A stretch of DNA of 64,000 nucleotides from Candidatus Pelagibacter communis (GTDB lineage: Bacteria; Pseudomonadota; Alphaproteobacteria; Pelagibacterales; Pelagibacteraceae), in assembly GCF_001180105.1 (NCBI RefSeq), contig NZ_CVSO01000040.1:113679-177678 (forward strand), given 5' to 3'. The notes under the pieces are model-generated. The model made no database searches and had not been told where the DNA came from. It saw only the letters and a program-made list of their open reading frames with translations. The stretch's first letter is position 1, and each line of letters opens with the position of its first letter. The position numbers and the translations under genes are program-made. Of this stretch, positions 9,084 to 17,008 are shown in pieces.

Positions 9084-10002
9084 AAAAAGCAAAATTTTTG
9101 TTGCAGGTCATAAGGGTATGGTTGGCTCAGCAATTGTGAGAAAATTAAGAAAAAAAGGCTTCTCCAAAATCATATTTGCTGAAAAAAAAAAATTAAATTT
9201 ACTTGATCAAAATAAAGTTTTCAAATTTTTAAAAGAAAAAAAACCAGACTTAGTGATAGTTGCAGCTGCCAGGGTTGGAGGAATACAAGCCAACTCTAAC
9301 TTTAAGCAGATATTTATTTATGAAAATCTACAAATTCAAAATAACTTAATACATGGGTCGTTTCTTGCAAAAGTAAAAAACCTTATTTTTTTGGGATCAA
9401 GTTGCATTTATCCAAAATTTTGTAAACAGCCAATGAAAGAAAGTTATTTTCTCAGTGGTAAATTAGAGGAAACAAATGATGCTTATGCAATAGCTAAAAT
9501 AGCTGGCATAATGATGTGTTATAACTATTCTGTAAATTATAAATTAAATTACAAGTCTTTAATGCCACCAAATTTATTTGGACCTGGTGATAATTATGAT
9601 TTGAATAATTCTCACTTTTTTCCAGCTTTATTAAAAAAGATTTATTTAGCAAAGATCAAAAGAAAAAAAATGTTAAATGTTTGGGGTACTGGCAAACCTA
9701 AAAGGGAATTAATGTTCGTAGAGGATTTTGTTGACGCTCTGATTTTTTTCATGAATAAAAAAATAAAAGAGCCTTTTATCAACATTGGGGTAGGAAAAGA
9801 TTTTACCATCGAATGGTATGCTAAATACATTATGGAAAAATTAGGTGTAAAATTAAAAATTTCTTACAATAAAAATAAATTGGACGGTATGCCGAAAAAA
9901 TGTCTAGATATTAGCCTCGCACAAAAATATGGATGGAAACAGAAGAACAATTTTGACCATGGTTTTGATCTTACTTTAAGAGATTTTCTTAAAAATAGAT
10001 AA
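9073..10002 (+). CDS. fcl: GDP-L-fucose synthase
   Basis: Fcl (WcaG) epimerises and reduces the Gmd product to GDP-L-fucose. The 309-residue protein shows FVAGHKGMVGSAIVRKL (NADPH-binding glycine motif), AAARVGGIQAN, FLGSSCIYP with the catalytic Ser, and NDAYAIAKIAG with the YxxxK pair. It overlaps gmd by 11 bases, so the two are translationally coupled. It is the last gene of the polysaccharide island before the 5S rRNA gene, 53 bases downstream. Confidence 0.97.
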   Translation: MINKKSKIFVAGHKGMVGSAIVRKLRKKGFSKIIFAEKKKLNLLDQNKVFKFLKEKKPDLVIVAAARVGGIQANSNFKQIFIYENLQIQNNLIHGSFLAKVKNLIFLGSSCIYPKFCKQPMKESYFLSGKLEETNDAYAIAKIAGIMMCYNYSVNYKLNYKSLMPPNLFGPGDNYDLNNSHFFPALLKKIYLAKIKRKKMLNVWGTGKPKRELMFVEDFVDALIFFMNKKIKEPFINIGVGKDFTIEWYAKYIMEKLGVKLKISYNKNKLDGMPKKCLDISLAQKYGWKQKNNFDHGFDLTLRDFLKNR

Positions 10003-10021
10003 ATTCAAGATAAAATTATTA

Positions 10022-10049
10022 TTTACAACTTATAAATTTTAAGTATAAG
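10022..10049 (+). promoter_or_regulatory. Putative promoter of the isolated 5S rRNA gene
   Basis: TTTACA at 10022-10027 and TATAAG at 10044-10049 are 16 bases apart, and the 5S gene begins 7 bases after the -10 box, which fits a sigma-70 start at the mature 5' end. A dedicated promoter would be expected where 5S is unlinked from 16S-23S. This is a pattern match by eye only. Confidence 0.5.
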
Positions 10050-10055
10050 TCTTAT

Positions 10056-10171
10056 GCCTGGTGATTATTGCGAAGGTGTTATACCCGATCCCATTCCGAA
10101 CTCGGTAGTCAAGCCCTTCTGCGCCGATGGTACTTTGTCTTAAGACATGGGAGAGTAGGACGTTGCCAGGC
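10056..10171 (+). rRNA. rrf: 5S ribosomal RNA
   Basis: The 116-base segment starts GCCTGG and ends CCAGGC, pairing as helix I. It contains the highly conserved blocks CCCGATCCCATTCCGAACTC and GGGAGAGTAGG. No 16S, 23S or internal tRNA sequence lies near it; the neighbours are fcl upstream and bL36 just 9 bases downstream. An isolated 5S gene bordering a polysaccharide island is the arrangement I recall for SAR11. No terminator hairpin separates it from bL36. Ends are set by the helix I pairing and may be off by one or two bases. Confidence 0.95.
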
Positions 10172-10180
10172 TAATAAATT

Positions 10181-10306
10181 ATGAAAATAAAAAGCTCCCT
10201 AAAATCGTTAAAAAAAAGAGATCTTAATTCGAAGTTAGTTAAGAGAAGAGGCAGAGTTTACATAATTAACAAAAAAAACCCAAAATTTAAAGCTAGACAG
10301 AAGTAA
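10181..10306 (+). CDS. rpmJ: Ribosomal protein bL36
   Basis: This 41-residue basic protein starts [14 protein letters not shown] and ends [16 protein letters not shown], matching bacterial bL36 throughout. It is the zinc-free alphaproteobacterial form: Asn and other residues replace the zinc cysteines. The ATG is only 9 bases after the 5S rRNA end and has no recognisable Shine-Dalgarno. It is therefore either read from a 5S-containing transcript or translated with almost no leader after 5S processing. A small cytochrome oxidase subunit gene follows after 3 bases. Confidence 0.95.
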   Translation: MKIKSSLKSLKKRDLNSKLVKRRGRVYIINKKNPKFKARQK

Positions 10307-10309
10307 TTT

Positions 10310-10420
10310 ATGGATAATGAAAACCATAAAAAAACATGGGATAATTTTACCAAATTTGTTCTTTGGGGGACAATTTCAGTCATTGTTATTCTAACGCTAC
10401 TAGCTATTTTCTTAATATAA
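10310..10420 (+). CDS. Small aa3-type cytochrome c oxidase subunit IV-like membrane protein
   Basis: The 36-residue protein has a polar start (MDNENHKKTWDNFTKF) followed by one membrane helix (VLWGTISVIVILTLLAIFLI). This matches the small subunit IV of alphaproteobacterial aa3 oxidases, in which an H-x-x-T-W-x-x-F-x-K-F block precedes a single span. Other oxidase genes are not nearby. It sits 3 bases after bL36 and 5 bases before pntAa, so it is probably co-transcribed with the transhydrogenase. The assignment rests on a short pattern. Confidence 0.72.
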   Translation: MDNENHKKTWDNFTKFVLWGTISVIVILTLLAIFLI

Positions 10421-10425
10421 TTTAA

Positions 10426-11514
10426 ATGATAGTTGGTTCCATTAGAGAAGATCAAAAAATTGAGAGCAGGGTTGCAATTACTCCTGAAAATGTAAAAAAA
10501 TTTATCAGTCTAGGTTTTAAAGTATTAATAGAAAAAGGATATGCTGAACATATTGGTTTAGATGACAATGCATATGAGTCTTTAGGTGCTGAAACCACCT
10601 CAGACAAGAAAAAAATTTTGACTGACTCTAATTTCATACTTCAATTCAATTTACCATCTGAGGATAATTTAAATTCTTTAAAAGAAAACCAAAATTTAAT
10701 TGGTGTATTTAACCCTTACTCAAATAAAGAAATTATTTCTAGCTTATCAAAAAAGAAAATTAATGTCTTTTCTTTAGAATTATTACCAAGAATTACAAGA
10801 GCTCAATCGATGGACATTCTTTCATCACAAGCTAATCTAGCAGGATACAAAGCTGTTATAGAGGCTTTTGCAAATTTTAAAAAAGCAGTCCCAATGATGA
10901 TGACAGCGGCAGGTACAATTCCAGCAGCAAAAATTTTAGTTGTAGGTGCAGGTGTTGCCGGATTGCAAGCGATTGCAACAGCAAAAAGAATAGGTGGCAT
11001 AGTCTTCGCAACAGATGTAAGGATGTCATCCAAAGAACAAGTTGAAAGTTTAGGGGGTAAATTTTTAACTGTGGAAGGAGCAGAGAATCTTGAGACTTCA
11101 GGTGGATATGCCAAGGAAACTTCTGATGAATTTAAGAAAAAGCAAGAAGATCTTCTTTCTGAAACATTAAAAAAAATAGATATTGTTATTTGTACAGCGT
11201 TAATACCTGGTAAAAAAGCTCCTGTAATTATTAAAGAAAGTATGATTAAAAATATGCAGCCAGGTTCTGTAATTTATGATTTGGCGGCTGTTCAAGGTGG
11301 AAACACAGCAGTAACTAAAGCTGATGAGGTTGTGGATTTAAATGGGGTAAAGATTATGGGTGAGAAAAACATATTAAATAAGCTTCCAGTTTCAGCTTCA
11401 AACTTATATTCAAAAAATATATTCAATTTTGTATCAAATCTTTATGATAAAGAAAAAAAGAGTGTTAATATTAATTTAGAAGATGAGATTATTAAGGAAA
11501 CGTTGGTAAAATAA
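10426..11514 (+). CDS. pntAa: NAD(P) transhydrogenase subunit alpha part 1
   Basis: PntAa is the soluble NAD(H)-binding domain I of the proton-translocating transhydrogenase. The 362-residue protein begins IVGSIREDQKIESRVAITPE, as in the AlaDH/PNT family, and has the Rossmann loop VGAGVAGLQAIATAKRIG near residue 175 and RMSSKEQVESLG beyond it. The membrane part is encoded separately by the next gene, as is usual in alphaproteobacteria. It is spaced 2 bases from pntAb. In SAR11 the enzyme would use the proton gradient to supply NADPH. Confidence 0.96.
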   Translation: MIVGSIREDQKIESRVAITPENVKKFISLGFKVLIEKGYAEHIGLDDNAYESLGAETTSDKKKILTDSNFILQFNLPSEDNLNSLKENQNLIGVFNPYSNKEIISSLSKKKINVFSLELLPRITRAQSMDILSSQANLAGYKAVIEAFANFKKAVPMMMTAAGTIPAAKILVVGAGVAGLQAIATAKRIGGIVFATDVRMSSKEQVESLGGKFLTVEGAENLETSGGYAKETSDEFKKKQEDLLSETLKKIDIVICTALIPGKKAPVIIKESMIKNMQPGSVIYDLAAVQGGNTAVTKADEVVDLNGVKIMGEKNILNKLPVSASNLYSKNIFNFVSNLYDKEKKSVNINLEDEIIKETLVK

Positions 11515-11516
11515 CT

Positions 11517-11828
11517 ATGGAAATTGACCCGTTTATTTTTAGACTAAGTATATTTATACTTTCAATCTTCGTTGGCTACTATGTTGTATGGAGTGTTACT
11601 CCGTCATTGCATACACCTCTAATGTCTGTGACTAATGCAATATCTTCAGTAATTATAGTTGGAGCAATTATTGCCTCATTGGCAGGCTCAAGTTTAAGTG
11701 TTTTTAATCAATCAAGTATATTTGGATTTTTAGCTATTATATTAGCAGCAATAAATATTTTTGGTGGATTTTTGGTGACACAAAGAATGTTGGCAATGTA
11801 CAAGAAAAAAAAGAAAGATAAAAAATGA
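11517..11828 (+). CDS. pntAb: NAD(P) transhydrogenase subunit alpha part 2
   Basis: The 103-residue membrane protein has three to four hydrophobic helices with SVTPSLHTPLMSVTNAIS, the conserved first-helix motif of PntAb. It ends in a basic tail. It provides part of the proton channel of domain II together with the N-terminal helices of PntB. It lies between pntAa (2-base gap) and pntB (4-base ATGA overlap), giving a tight three-gene operon. Confidence 0.96.
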   Translation: MEIDPFIFRLSIFILSIFVGYYVVWSVTPSLHTPLMSVTNAISSVIIVGAIIASLAGSSLSVFNQSSIFGFLAIILAAINIFGGFLVTQRMLAMYKKKKKDKK

Positions 11829-13222
11829 TCTCTGCAAACTTATTAGCAATATTCTACCTTATCTCGGGAATTTTATTTATTTTAGCATTAAGAGGCTTGT
11901 CTTCTCCAGAAACCTCAAGACAAGGAAATTTGTTTGGAATAATTGGAATGGCAATTGCAATAACTGTTACTTTCCTTTCTATAGATAATTTTTCAAGTGG
12001 ATTTCTATATGTAATACTTTTCTTGCTAGTTGGTGGATCAATAGGTGCTTTCATTGCATTTAAAATACCTATGACTGCGATGCCAGAATTAGTAGCTGGC
12101 TTTCATAGTTTAGTAGGTTTAGCAGCAGTTTTTGTTGCAATATCTGCTTTTATAAGTCCTGAAGTTTTTAATCTAGGTACTTCAGGAAATATCAAACTTG
12201 CTAGTTTAATTGAGATGTCAATAGGAGCAGCAGTTGGGGCAATTACTTTTTCTGGTTCAATAATAGCATTTCTTAAATTAAGAGGAATAATGTCAGGGTC
12301 TCCAATAACTTTTCCAGGACAACACATATTAAACTTATTAATTTTAATTTCTATTATAGTTCTTACATATTTTTTATGTTTAAATCAGTCTCCTAATTTT
12401 TTCTGGTCATTAATTGCAATTTCTTTTCTAGTTGGATTTTTATTAATCATTCCAATAGGTGGCGCAGATATGCCAGTAGTAATTTCGATGCTTAATTCAT
12501 ATTCAGGCTGGGCTGCAGCTGGAATAGGTTTTACCCTAGAAAATACTGCCTTAATAATTACTGGTGCTTTAGTAGGTTCCTCAGGTGCAATATTATCTTA
12601 CATAATGTGCAAGGGCATGAACAGATCATTTTTTAATGTTATTCTTGGAGGATTTGGAGGGACGGATCAAACCTCGGGCAAAACAAATAAAGAGCAAAAA
12701 CCAGTTAAAAGTGGAAATGCAGATGACGCAGCTTTTTTAATGAAAAATGCCTCGTCAGTTATCATTGTTCCTGGATATGGAATGGCAGTTGCACAGGCGC
12801 AGCATGCATTAAGAGAAATGGTAGACTCTTTGAAAAAAAATGGTGTTAAAGTATCATATGCGATTCACCCTGTTGCGGGCAGAATGCCAGGACACATGAA
12901 TGTTTTGTTAGCTGAAGCAAACGTTCCTTATGATGAAGTTTTTGAGTTGGAGGAGATCAATAATGACTTTGCAAATTGTGATGTTGCGTATGTAATAGGA
13001 GCAAATGATGTAACAAATCCAGTTGCTAAAACAGATCCTCAAAGTCCTATATATGGCATGCCCGTGCTTGACGTTGAAAAAAGTAAGTCAGTTTTGTTTG
13101 TCAAAAGAAGTTTATCACCAGGCTATGCAGGCATAGACAACGATCTTTTTTATAGAGATAATACTTTAATGTTATTTGCAGATGCAAAAAAAATGACAGA
13201 AGATATAATTAAAAATTTATAA
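11825..13222 (+). CDS. pntB: NAD(P) transhydrogenase subunit beta
   Basis: PntB joins membrane domain II (about nine helices, residues 1-265) to the soluble NADP(H)-binding domain III. FIAFKIPMTAMPELVAGFHS carries the conserved channel histidine. GGADMPVVISMLNSYSGWAA is the conserved late membrane segment, and VPGYGMAVAQAQHA plus HPVAGRMPGHMNVLLAEA are the NADP-site blocks. Length of 465 residues is normal. The following transaldolase starts 2 bases downstream at a TTG. Confidence 0.97.
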   Translation: MISANLLAIFYLISGILFILALRGLSSPETSRQGNLFGIIGMAIAITVTFLSIDNFSSGFLYVILFLLVGGSIGAFIAFKIPMTAMPELVAGFHSLVGLAAVFVAISAFISPEVFNLGTSGNIKLASLIEMSIGAAVGAITFSGSIIAFLKLRGIMSGSPITFPGQHILNLLILISIIVLTYFLCLNQSPNFFWSLIAISFLVGFLLIIPIGGADMPVVISMLNSYSGWAAAGIGFTLENTALIITGALVGSSGAILSYIMCKGMNRSFFNVILGGFGGTDQTSGKTNKEQKPVKSGNADDAAFLMKNASSVIIVPGYGMAVAQAQHALREMVDSLKKNGVKVSYAIHPVAGRMPGHMNVLLAEANVPYDEVFELEEINNDFANCDVAYVIGANDVTNPVAKTDPQSPIYGMPVLDVEKSKSVLFVKRSLSPGYAGIDNDLFYRDNTLMLFADAKKMTEDIIKNL

Positions 13223-13223
13223 A

Positions 13224-13916
13224 TTGACAAAAATATTTTGTGACATCGCAGACATAAATTTAATCAAAAAATTTGATAGAAAAAAAATTGTTAAAGGTTT
13301 TACAACTAATCCGTCTTTAATGAGAAAAGCAGGTGCAAAAGACTATCAAAACTATTCAAAAAAAATTTTAGGAGTAACGAAAAAACCAATTTCATTTGAG
13401 GTATTTGCAGATGATCATGACGAAATGATAAAGCAAGGAAAAAAAATTTCTAAGTGGGGTAAAAATGTGTTTGTAAAAGTTCCTTACTCAAATACAAGGG
13501 GTATGTTTACAGGTAAAGTGATAAAAACTTTAAATTCAAAAAAAATTAAACTAAATATTACTGCTGTTTATAATGCAACACAAACACAAAAGATTTTAAA
13601 AAATATAGATAAAAAAACTAAGGTAATAATATCCATATTTGCTGGAAGAATGGCTGATGCAGGAAAAAATCCACTACCTGAATTTAAAAAAAGTTTAAAG
13701 ATTTCAAAAAAATTTAAAAACGTCGAAATATTATGGGCAAGTACAAGAGAGGCATACAATCTTTTACAGGCAAAAGAATTAGGTTGTCACATAATAACCG
13801 TACCTCCAAAAATAATTGAAACAATTGAAAATTTTGGAAAATCTTTTGATAAACTCACTAAAGATACAGTTAAAGGTTTTCTAGTCGACAGCAAGAAGTC
13901 AAGGTTTAAAATTTAA
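13224..13916 (+). CDS. tal: Transaldolase / fructose-6-phosphate aldolase family protein
   Basis: The 230-residue protein has GFTTNPSLMRKAG, FEVFADD and NVFVKVPYSNTRG, where Lys85 of VKVP is the Schiff-base lysine, and later IFAGRMADAGKNP. This is the short transaldolase class (TalC/FSA-like). It would exchange three-carbon units in the non-oxidative pentose phosphate pathway, with transketolase encoded in the same region. The start is a TTG two bases after pntB. The gene ends one base before the 3' end of the convergent initiator tRNA. Confidence 0.88.
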   Translation: MTKIFCDIADINLIKKFDRKKIVKGFTTNPSLMRKAGAKDYQNYSKKILGVTKKPISFEVFADDHDEMIKQGKKISKWGKNVFVKVPYSNTRGMFTGKVIKTLNSKKIKLNITAVYNATQTQKILKNIDKKTKVIISIFAGRMADAGKNPLPEFKKSLKISKKFKNVEILWASTREAYNLLQAKELGCHIITVPPKIIETIENFGKSFDKLTKDTVKGFLVDSKKSRFKI

Positions 13917-13917
13917 T

Positions 13918-13994
<77 letters not shown>

Positions 13995-13997
13995 ATA

Positions 13998-14192
13998 TTA
14001 AATTCTATTTCTTAGTTTATTTAGTTTTTTTACTCTTTTAATATTTTCTTGCAGGATTCTCTTTTTTTTTTCAGATGGTTTTTCATAAGTGTTTTTAAGT
14101 TTGACTATCTTAAAAAAACCGTCTCTTTGGAGTTTTCTTTTTAAAACTCTCAAAGCTTGTTCTACATTATTATCTTTAACTTCTATTTTAAT
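13998..14192 (-). CDS. rpsU: Ribosomal protein bS21, apparent ATT start codon
   Basis: The 64-residue protein reads MKIEVKDNNVEQALRVLKR, then LQRDGFFKIVKL, YEKPSEKKKR and a lysine/arginine-rich tail, matching bS21 from end to end. The frame contains no ATG, GTG or TTG before the conserved N-terminus. The in-frame stop lies only 24 bases upstream of the ATT at 14192, and homologous N-termini align with that ATT. A strong GGAGG motif ends 5 bases before it, at good spacing. The overlapping ATG is out of frame and hits a stop within four codons. It follows trcR and precedes the initiator tRNA by 3 bases. Self-regulated AUU initiation, as in infC, is inferred. Confidence 0.9.
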   Translation of the reverse strand: MKIEVKDNNVEQALRVLKRKLQRDGFFKIVKLKNTYEKPSEKKKRILQENIKRVKKLNKLRNRI

Positions 14193-14197
14193 AACAT

Positions 14198-14202
14198 CCT
14201 CC
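14198..14202 (-). promoter_or_regulatory. Strong Shine-Dalgarno selecting the ATT start of rpsU
   Basis: The minus strand reads GGAGG here and continues GATGTT before the ATT codon at 14192-14190, leaving 5 bases between core and start. Few other genes in the window have so complete a Shine-Dalgarno. Its position rules out the overlapping out-of-frame ATG at 14197 as start and favours ATT over an in-frame CTG that overlaps the motif. Confidence 0.75.
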
Positions 14203-14251
14203 AGAAAAAAAGTTTAAATAACACTTATAAAATTTCATGTCTATCAAATTT

Positions 14252-14836
14252 TTAAGAATTTTGACTTTGACTTGCTTTTAAAGCCTTCTCTTTTAATTTT
14301 TTCTCTCTCTTTATACGTCTTTCTGCTTTCTCACTTGCCTCAAGAAGATCTTTTTGGGTAAATAAATTCATTGCTACTGGGTCTTTCGCATTTAAATTAT
14401 TATAATTCCAATAACTTTTATTTCTAATAGATATAACCGAGTTTTTTGTTATGCCCACAAGTTTAGCTATTTGAGAGTCTTTCAATTGTGGATAGCTTTT
14501 AATCAACCATAAAACAGAGTCTGGTTTATCCTGTCTTTTAGATAAAGGGACATATTTTTTAATTTTTTTTTCGTCTGAGGAAATCTCAATATCACCACTA
14601 GTTATATTTAAAGGCCTGTCCTGGTCTTTACTTGAAAGGTCGATCTCCTCTTTTGTTAATTGTCCAGATGTAATTGGATTATACGCTTTAATTCCTTTAG
14701 CAACTTCTCCATCTGCAATACCTTGTATTTCTACTTCATGTAAATTACAAAAGTCAGCAATTTGTTTAAAAGTTAATGTAGTATTTTCTACAAGCCAAAC
14801 GGCAGTAGCCATGGGCATTAGTGGTGTTATAGACAT
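14252..14836 (-). CDS. trcR: TrcR/DUF1013 family cell-cycle transcriptional regulator
   Basis: The 194-residue protein starts with a conserved block (PLMPMATAVWLVENTTL) followed by TFKQIADFCNLHEVEIQGIADGE, a helix-turn-helix-like segment. A second helical region (SVLWLIKSYPQLKDSQIAKL, VGITKNSVISIRNKSYWN) lies near residues 105-145. This is the alphaproteobacterial DUF1013 family, named TrcR for a conserved regulator. Rhizobial and Rhodobacter members bind DNA and affect cell-cycle genes; the role here is inferred. The lysine-rich C-terminus is probably disordered. It starts 3 bases after rpmE. Confidence 0.85.
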   Translation of the reverse strand: MSITPLMPMATAVWLVENTTLTFKQIADFCNLHEVEIQGIADGEVAKGIKAYNPITSGQLTKEEIDLSSKDQDRPLNITSGDIEISSDEKKIKKYVPLSKRQDKPDSVLWLIKSYPQLKDSQIAKLVGITKNSVISIRNKSYWNYNNLNAKDPVAMNLFTQKDLLEASEKAERRIKREKKLKEKALKASQSQNS

Positions 14837-14839
14837 AAA

Positions 14840-15067
14840 TTATTTTTTACTAGTTTTTAAATTTTGAAATTTTTTATTAAATTTACTCACTCGTCCTTTG
14901 TCCAAAAGTTTTTGTTTACCACCCGTCCATGCAGAATGAGATTTAGGATCAATCTCTAATTTAAGAATATCCCCTTCGGTCCCCCAGGTGGATCTTGTTT
15001 CGAACTGAGAACCGTCAGTCATTTCAACTTTAATTTTGTGGTAGTTAGGATGAATTTTTTTCTTCAT
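14840..15067 (-). CDS. rpmE: Ribosomal protein bL31
   Basis: The 75-residue protein [20 protein letters not shown] with FETRSTWG and [21 protein letters not shown] is bL31 of the zinc-independent type: the CxxC pair is absent, as in many alphaproteobacteria. It is a component of the 50S subunit bridging to 30S. It precedes trcR by 3 bases, and with rpsU and tRNA-fMet downstream forms a translation-related minus-strand cluster. suhB ends up upstream on the same strand, 35 bases away. Confidence 0.95.
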   Translation of the reverse strand: MKKKIHPNYHKIKVEMTDGSQFETRSTWGTEGDILKLEIDPKSHSAWTGGKQKLLDKGRVSKFNKKFQNLKTSKK

Positions 15068-15102
15068 AACGTGTCTTATAGCAAATGAAAATTATAAAAC
15101 AA

Positions 15103-15843
15103 TTAAAACATAGAAATTTTGTTATTAATTTCCTTTTCAATACTTTGGTTAGATGCAATTAGGCTGATATTTTCGGTTTTTTTTAAATCAATATCACTTA
15201 AAACTCCGCCAGCCTCTCTTACTAATATTGAGCCTGCTGCAATGTCCCATAAACTTAAATTTTTGTGAAAACTTCCATCAAATCTTCCACATGATACGTA
15301 TGCAAGATCTAAAGCCGCACTACCTGTAATTCGAATCGTCAAACCGTCTGAAGAAATATTTTTACTGTTAGATGAGAATAAACATTCAGAAATTTCTCTT
15401 TTTCTTGAAACTCTTATACTTTTATTATTCATGTATGCACCAGAATTTTTCTCTGCATAATAGATTTCATCTTTAATAGGATCAAATATTACACCTGACA
15501 CAATTTCATTATCTAAAACTAAGCCAACTGAAATACAGAAATGGGGTATGCCATTTATAAAATTTGTTGTGCCATCTATTGGGTCTATAACCCAAAAGTT
15601 CTCTTTATCTTCATTTTTAATAAAACCACTCTCCTCAGTTAAAAAAGAATATTTTTTTTTTGATTTAGATAGTTCATTAACCAACATATCTTCAACTTTT
15701 CTATCTGAATTTGTGACAAAATTTTTTGGCCCTTTTATTGAAACTTGAAGTTTTTCAACTTCTCCAAAGTCTCTTATCAATACTTTAGAAATTTTTTCAC
15801 AAGACTTTATCATTAAATTTAGATTTGGAGAAATCGAGTTCAT
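15103..15843 (-). CDS. suhB: Inositol monophosphatase family protein (SuhB-like)
   Basis: The 246-residue protein shows the lithium-sensitive phosphatase motifs in order: FVTNSDRKVEDML, TEESG (metal-binding Glu), WVIDPIDGTTNFINGIPHF and, near the C-terminus, LSLWDIAAGSILVREAGG. These coordinate three magnesium ions and hydrolyse inositol-1-phosphate or similar substrates. In E. coli SuhB also associates with ribosomal RNA antitermination complexes, and its location among efp, rpmE and rpsU would fit either role. It starts 2 bases after efp ends. Confidence 0.92.
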   Translation of the reverse strand: MNSISPNLNLMIKSCEKISKVLIRDFGEVEKLQVSIKGPKNFVTNSDRKVEDMLVNELSKSKKKYSFLTEESGFIKNEDKENFWVIDPIDGTTNFINGIPHFCISVGLVLDNEIVSGVIFDPIKDEIYYAEKNSGAYMNNKSIRVSRKREISECLFSSNSKNISSDGLTIRITGSAALDLAYVSCGRFDGSFHKNLSLWDIAAGSILVREAGGVLSDIDLKKTENISLIASNQSIEKEINNKISMF

Positions 15844-15845
15844 GT

Positions 15846-16406
15846 TTATACTTTTTTTATATATTCAATTGTTCTTGTATCTACTAATATTTCATCTCCA
15901 CTTTCTATAAATGGTGGAACTTGAATTTTTATATCATTTTCTAAAATTGCAGGTTTGTAAGATGATGAGACTGTTTGACCTTTTAACGCAACATCGGTTG
16001 ATTTTATCTTAAACTGCACTTGATTTGGTAACTCAATACCTATAGCTTTATCTTCATGAAATATCAGATCGACATTTAAGTTTTCTTTTAGTAGTTTGCC
16101 TTTTTCTCCTATTATGTCTTTTTTAACTTCTACTTGTTCAAAATTTTTTTGATTTATAAAGTAGTAATTTATTTCATCATCATACAAATAATTAAATTCA
16201 ATATTCTCTATACTTGCTTTTTCTATCGAATCGTTAGACCTGAATCTCTCATTTAGCTTTGTATTTTTATTTATACTCTTCATCTCAACTTGGCAAAAGG
16301 CTCCACCCTTGCCAGGTTTGACGTGTTGTGTTTTTAAAATTTCCCAAAGATCATCTTTGTATTCAATTAACATTCCAACTTTAATTTCATTAGCGTTTAT
16401 TTTCAT
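15846..16406 (-). CDS. efp: Elongation factor P
   Basis: EF-P relieves ribosome stalling at polyproline stretches. The 186-residue protein has the three beta-barrel domains: KOW-like N-terminus with HVKPGKGGAFCQVEMKS, where Lys33 occupies the modification site, the central domain around NQKNFEQVEV, and the C-terminal OB domain ending IQVPPFIESGDEILVDTRT. A lysine in the PGKGG loop is compatible with EpmA-type lysylation, but no modification gene is present in the window. It overlaps thiE by 4 bases. Confidence 0.97.
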   Translation of the reverse strand: MKINANEIKVGMLIEYKDDLWEILKTQHVKPGKGGAFCQVEMKSINKNTKLNERFRSNDSIEKASIENIEFNYLYDDEINYYFINQKNFEQVEVKKDIIGEKGKLLKENLNVDLIFHEDKAIGIELPNQVQFKIKSTDVALKGQTVSSSYKPAILENDIKIQVPPFIESGDEILVDTRTIEYIKKV

Positions 16407-17008
16407 AAAAATTCTTTAATTGCTTTTGCCGGTTTTTTATCCCAAATGCCTCCTGAGATAGCTAAAAAGTTCGGTTTATGCAACAGAAGTTTTCTAAAAT
16501 TTTTATTAGTTATTCCTCCAATTATAACAACAGGTAGCTTTGTGAATCTTTTAACCCATGATATTAAACTTGGTTTTGCAATGTAATTTACTTTTTTCGT
16601 TTTTGATTTGAAAAAAGCACCAATCGCAATATAATTTGCACCATCTTTAACTGCCTGTCTAATCAATTTTTTTGAATTATGACATGTAATACCAATGATT
16701 TTTTTTCTTAAAATTTTTCTTGCTAGTTTAATGACCATATCATTTTGTCCCAAATGACAACCATCTGCACCAATTTTTTTTGCCAGATTAGGATCATCAT
16801 TTATTATTAATTTTACCTTATACTTTTTACAAATTTTTTTGATTTTTATTCCAATTTTTTTTTTCTCTATTAAAGAATAATTTTTTAGTCTTAATTGAAA
16901 ATAACTTACTAAATTGGAACTGAGAACGGCTTTTAAATTATTATAAAAACTCTTCTTAATTTTGTTTGGTGAAATTAAATAAATAAACCTTTTTTTATCG
17001 ACTCTCAA
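16403..17008 (-). CDS. thiE: Thiamine phosphate synthase
   Basis: ThiE couples HMP-pyrophosphate to the thiazole phosphate. The TIM-barrel motifs are visible: FIYLISP, YFQLRLKN (substrate-binding QLR), IINDDPNLAKKIGADGCHLGQND, IGITCHNS, YIAIGAFFKSKTK and VVIIGGIT. I prefer the TTG at 17008, which overlaps the aldolase by 14 bases; an alternative TTG at 17038 would add ten residues that lie wholly in the aldolase reading frame. Together with thiD (35807-36619) it indicates thiamine assembly from pyrimidine and thiazole moieties. No thiC is visible. Confidence 0.9.
   Translation of the reverse strand: MRVDKKRFIYLISPNKIKKSFYNNLKAVLSSNLVSYFQLRLKNYSLIEKKKIGIKIKKICKKYKVKLIINDDPNLAKKIGADGCHLGQNDMVIKLARKILRKKIIGITCHNSKKLIRQAVKDGANYIAIGAFFKSKTKKVNYIAKPSLISWVKRFTKLPVVIIGGITNKNFRKLLLHKPNFLAISGGIWDKKPAKAIKEFL

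Larger units (their letters stand above)
1..10002. other. Surface-polysaccharide island (hypervariable-region-like)
   Basis: Nearly every gene here is a cell-surface or sugar-modifying function: VTC-domain protein, acyltransferase, methyltransferase, glycosyltransferases, a WecA-like transferase, a multi-spanning membrane protein, Gmd and Fcl. Gene orientation switches repeatedly, spacers are longer than in the rest of the window, and long adenine runs are frequent. The island ends at an isolated 5S rRNA gene. From established knowledge, SAR11 genomes carry a hypervariable region (HVR2) between 16S-23S and 5S rRNA. Assigning this stretch to it is inference, because 16S and 23S lie outside the window. 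The left boundary is not visible. Confidence 0.75.

Noticed and set aside
10803..11114. Antisense open frame opposite pntAa
   Set aside because: It is a shadow of the coding strand with no independent motif or start signal; the same applies to other long antisense frames over ftsH, pntB, glyS, dxs and ppdK.
14180..14197. ATG at 14197 as start of rpsU
   Set aside because: It lies inside the Shine-Dalgarno, is in another frame, and meets a TAG after three codons.
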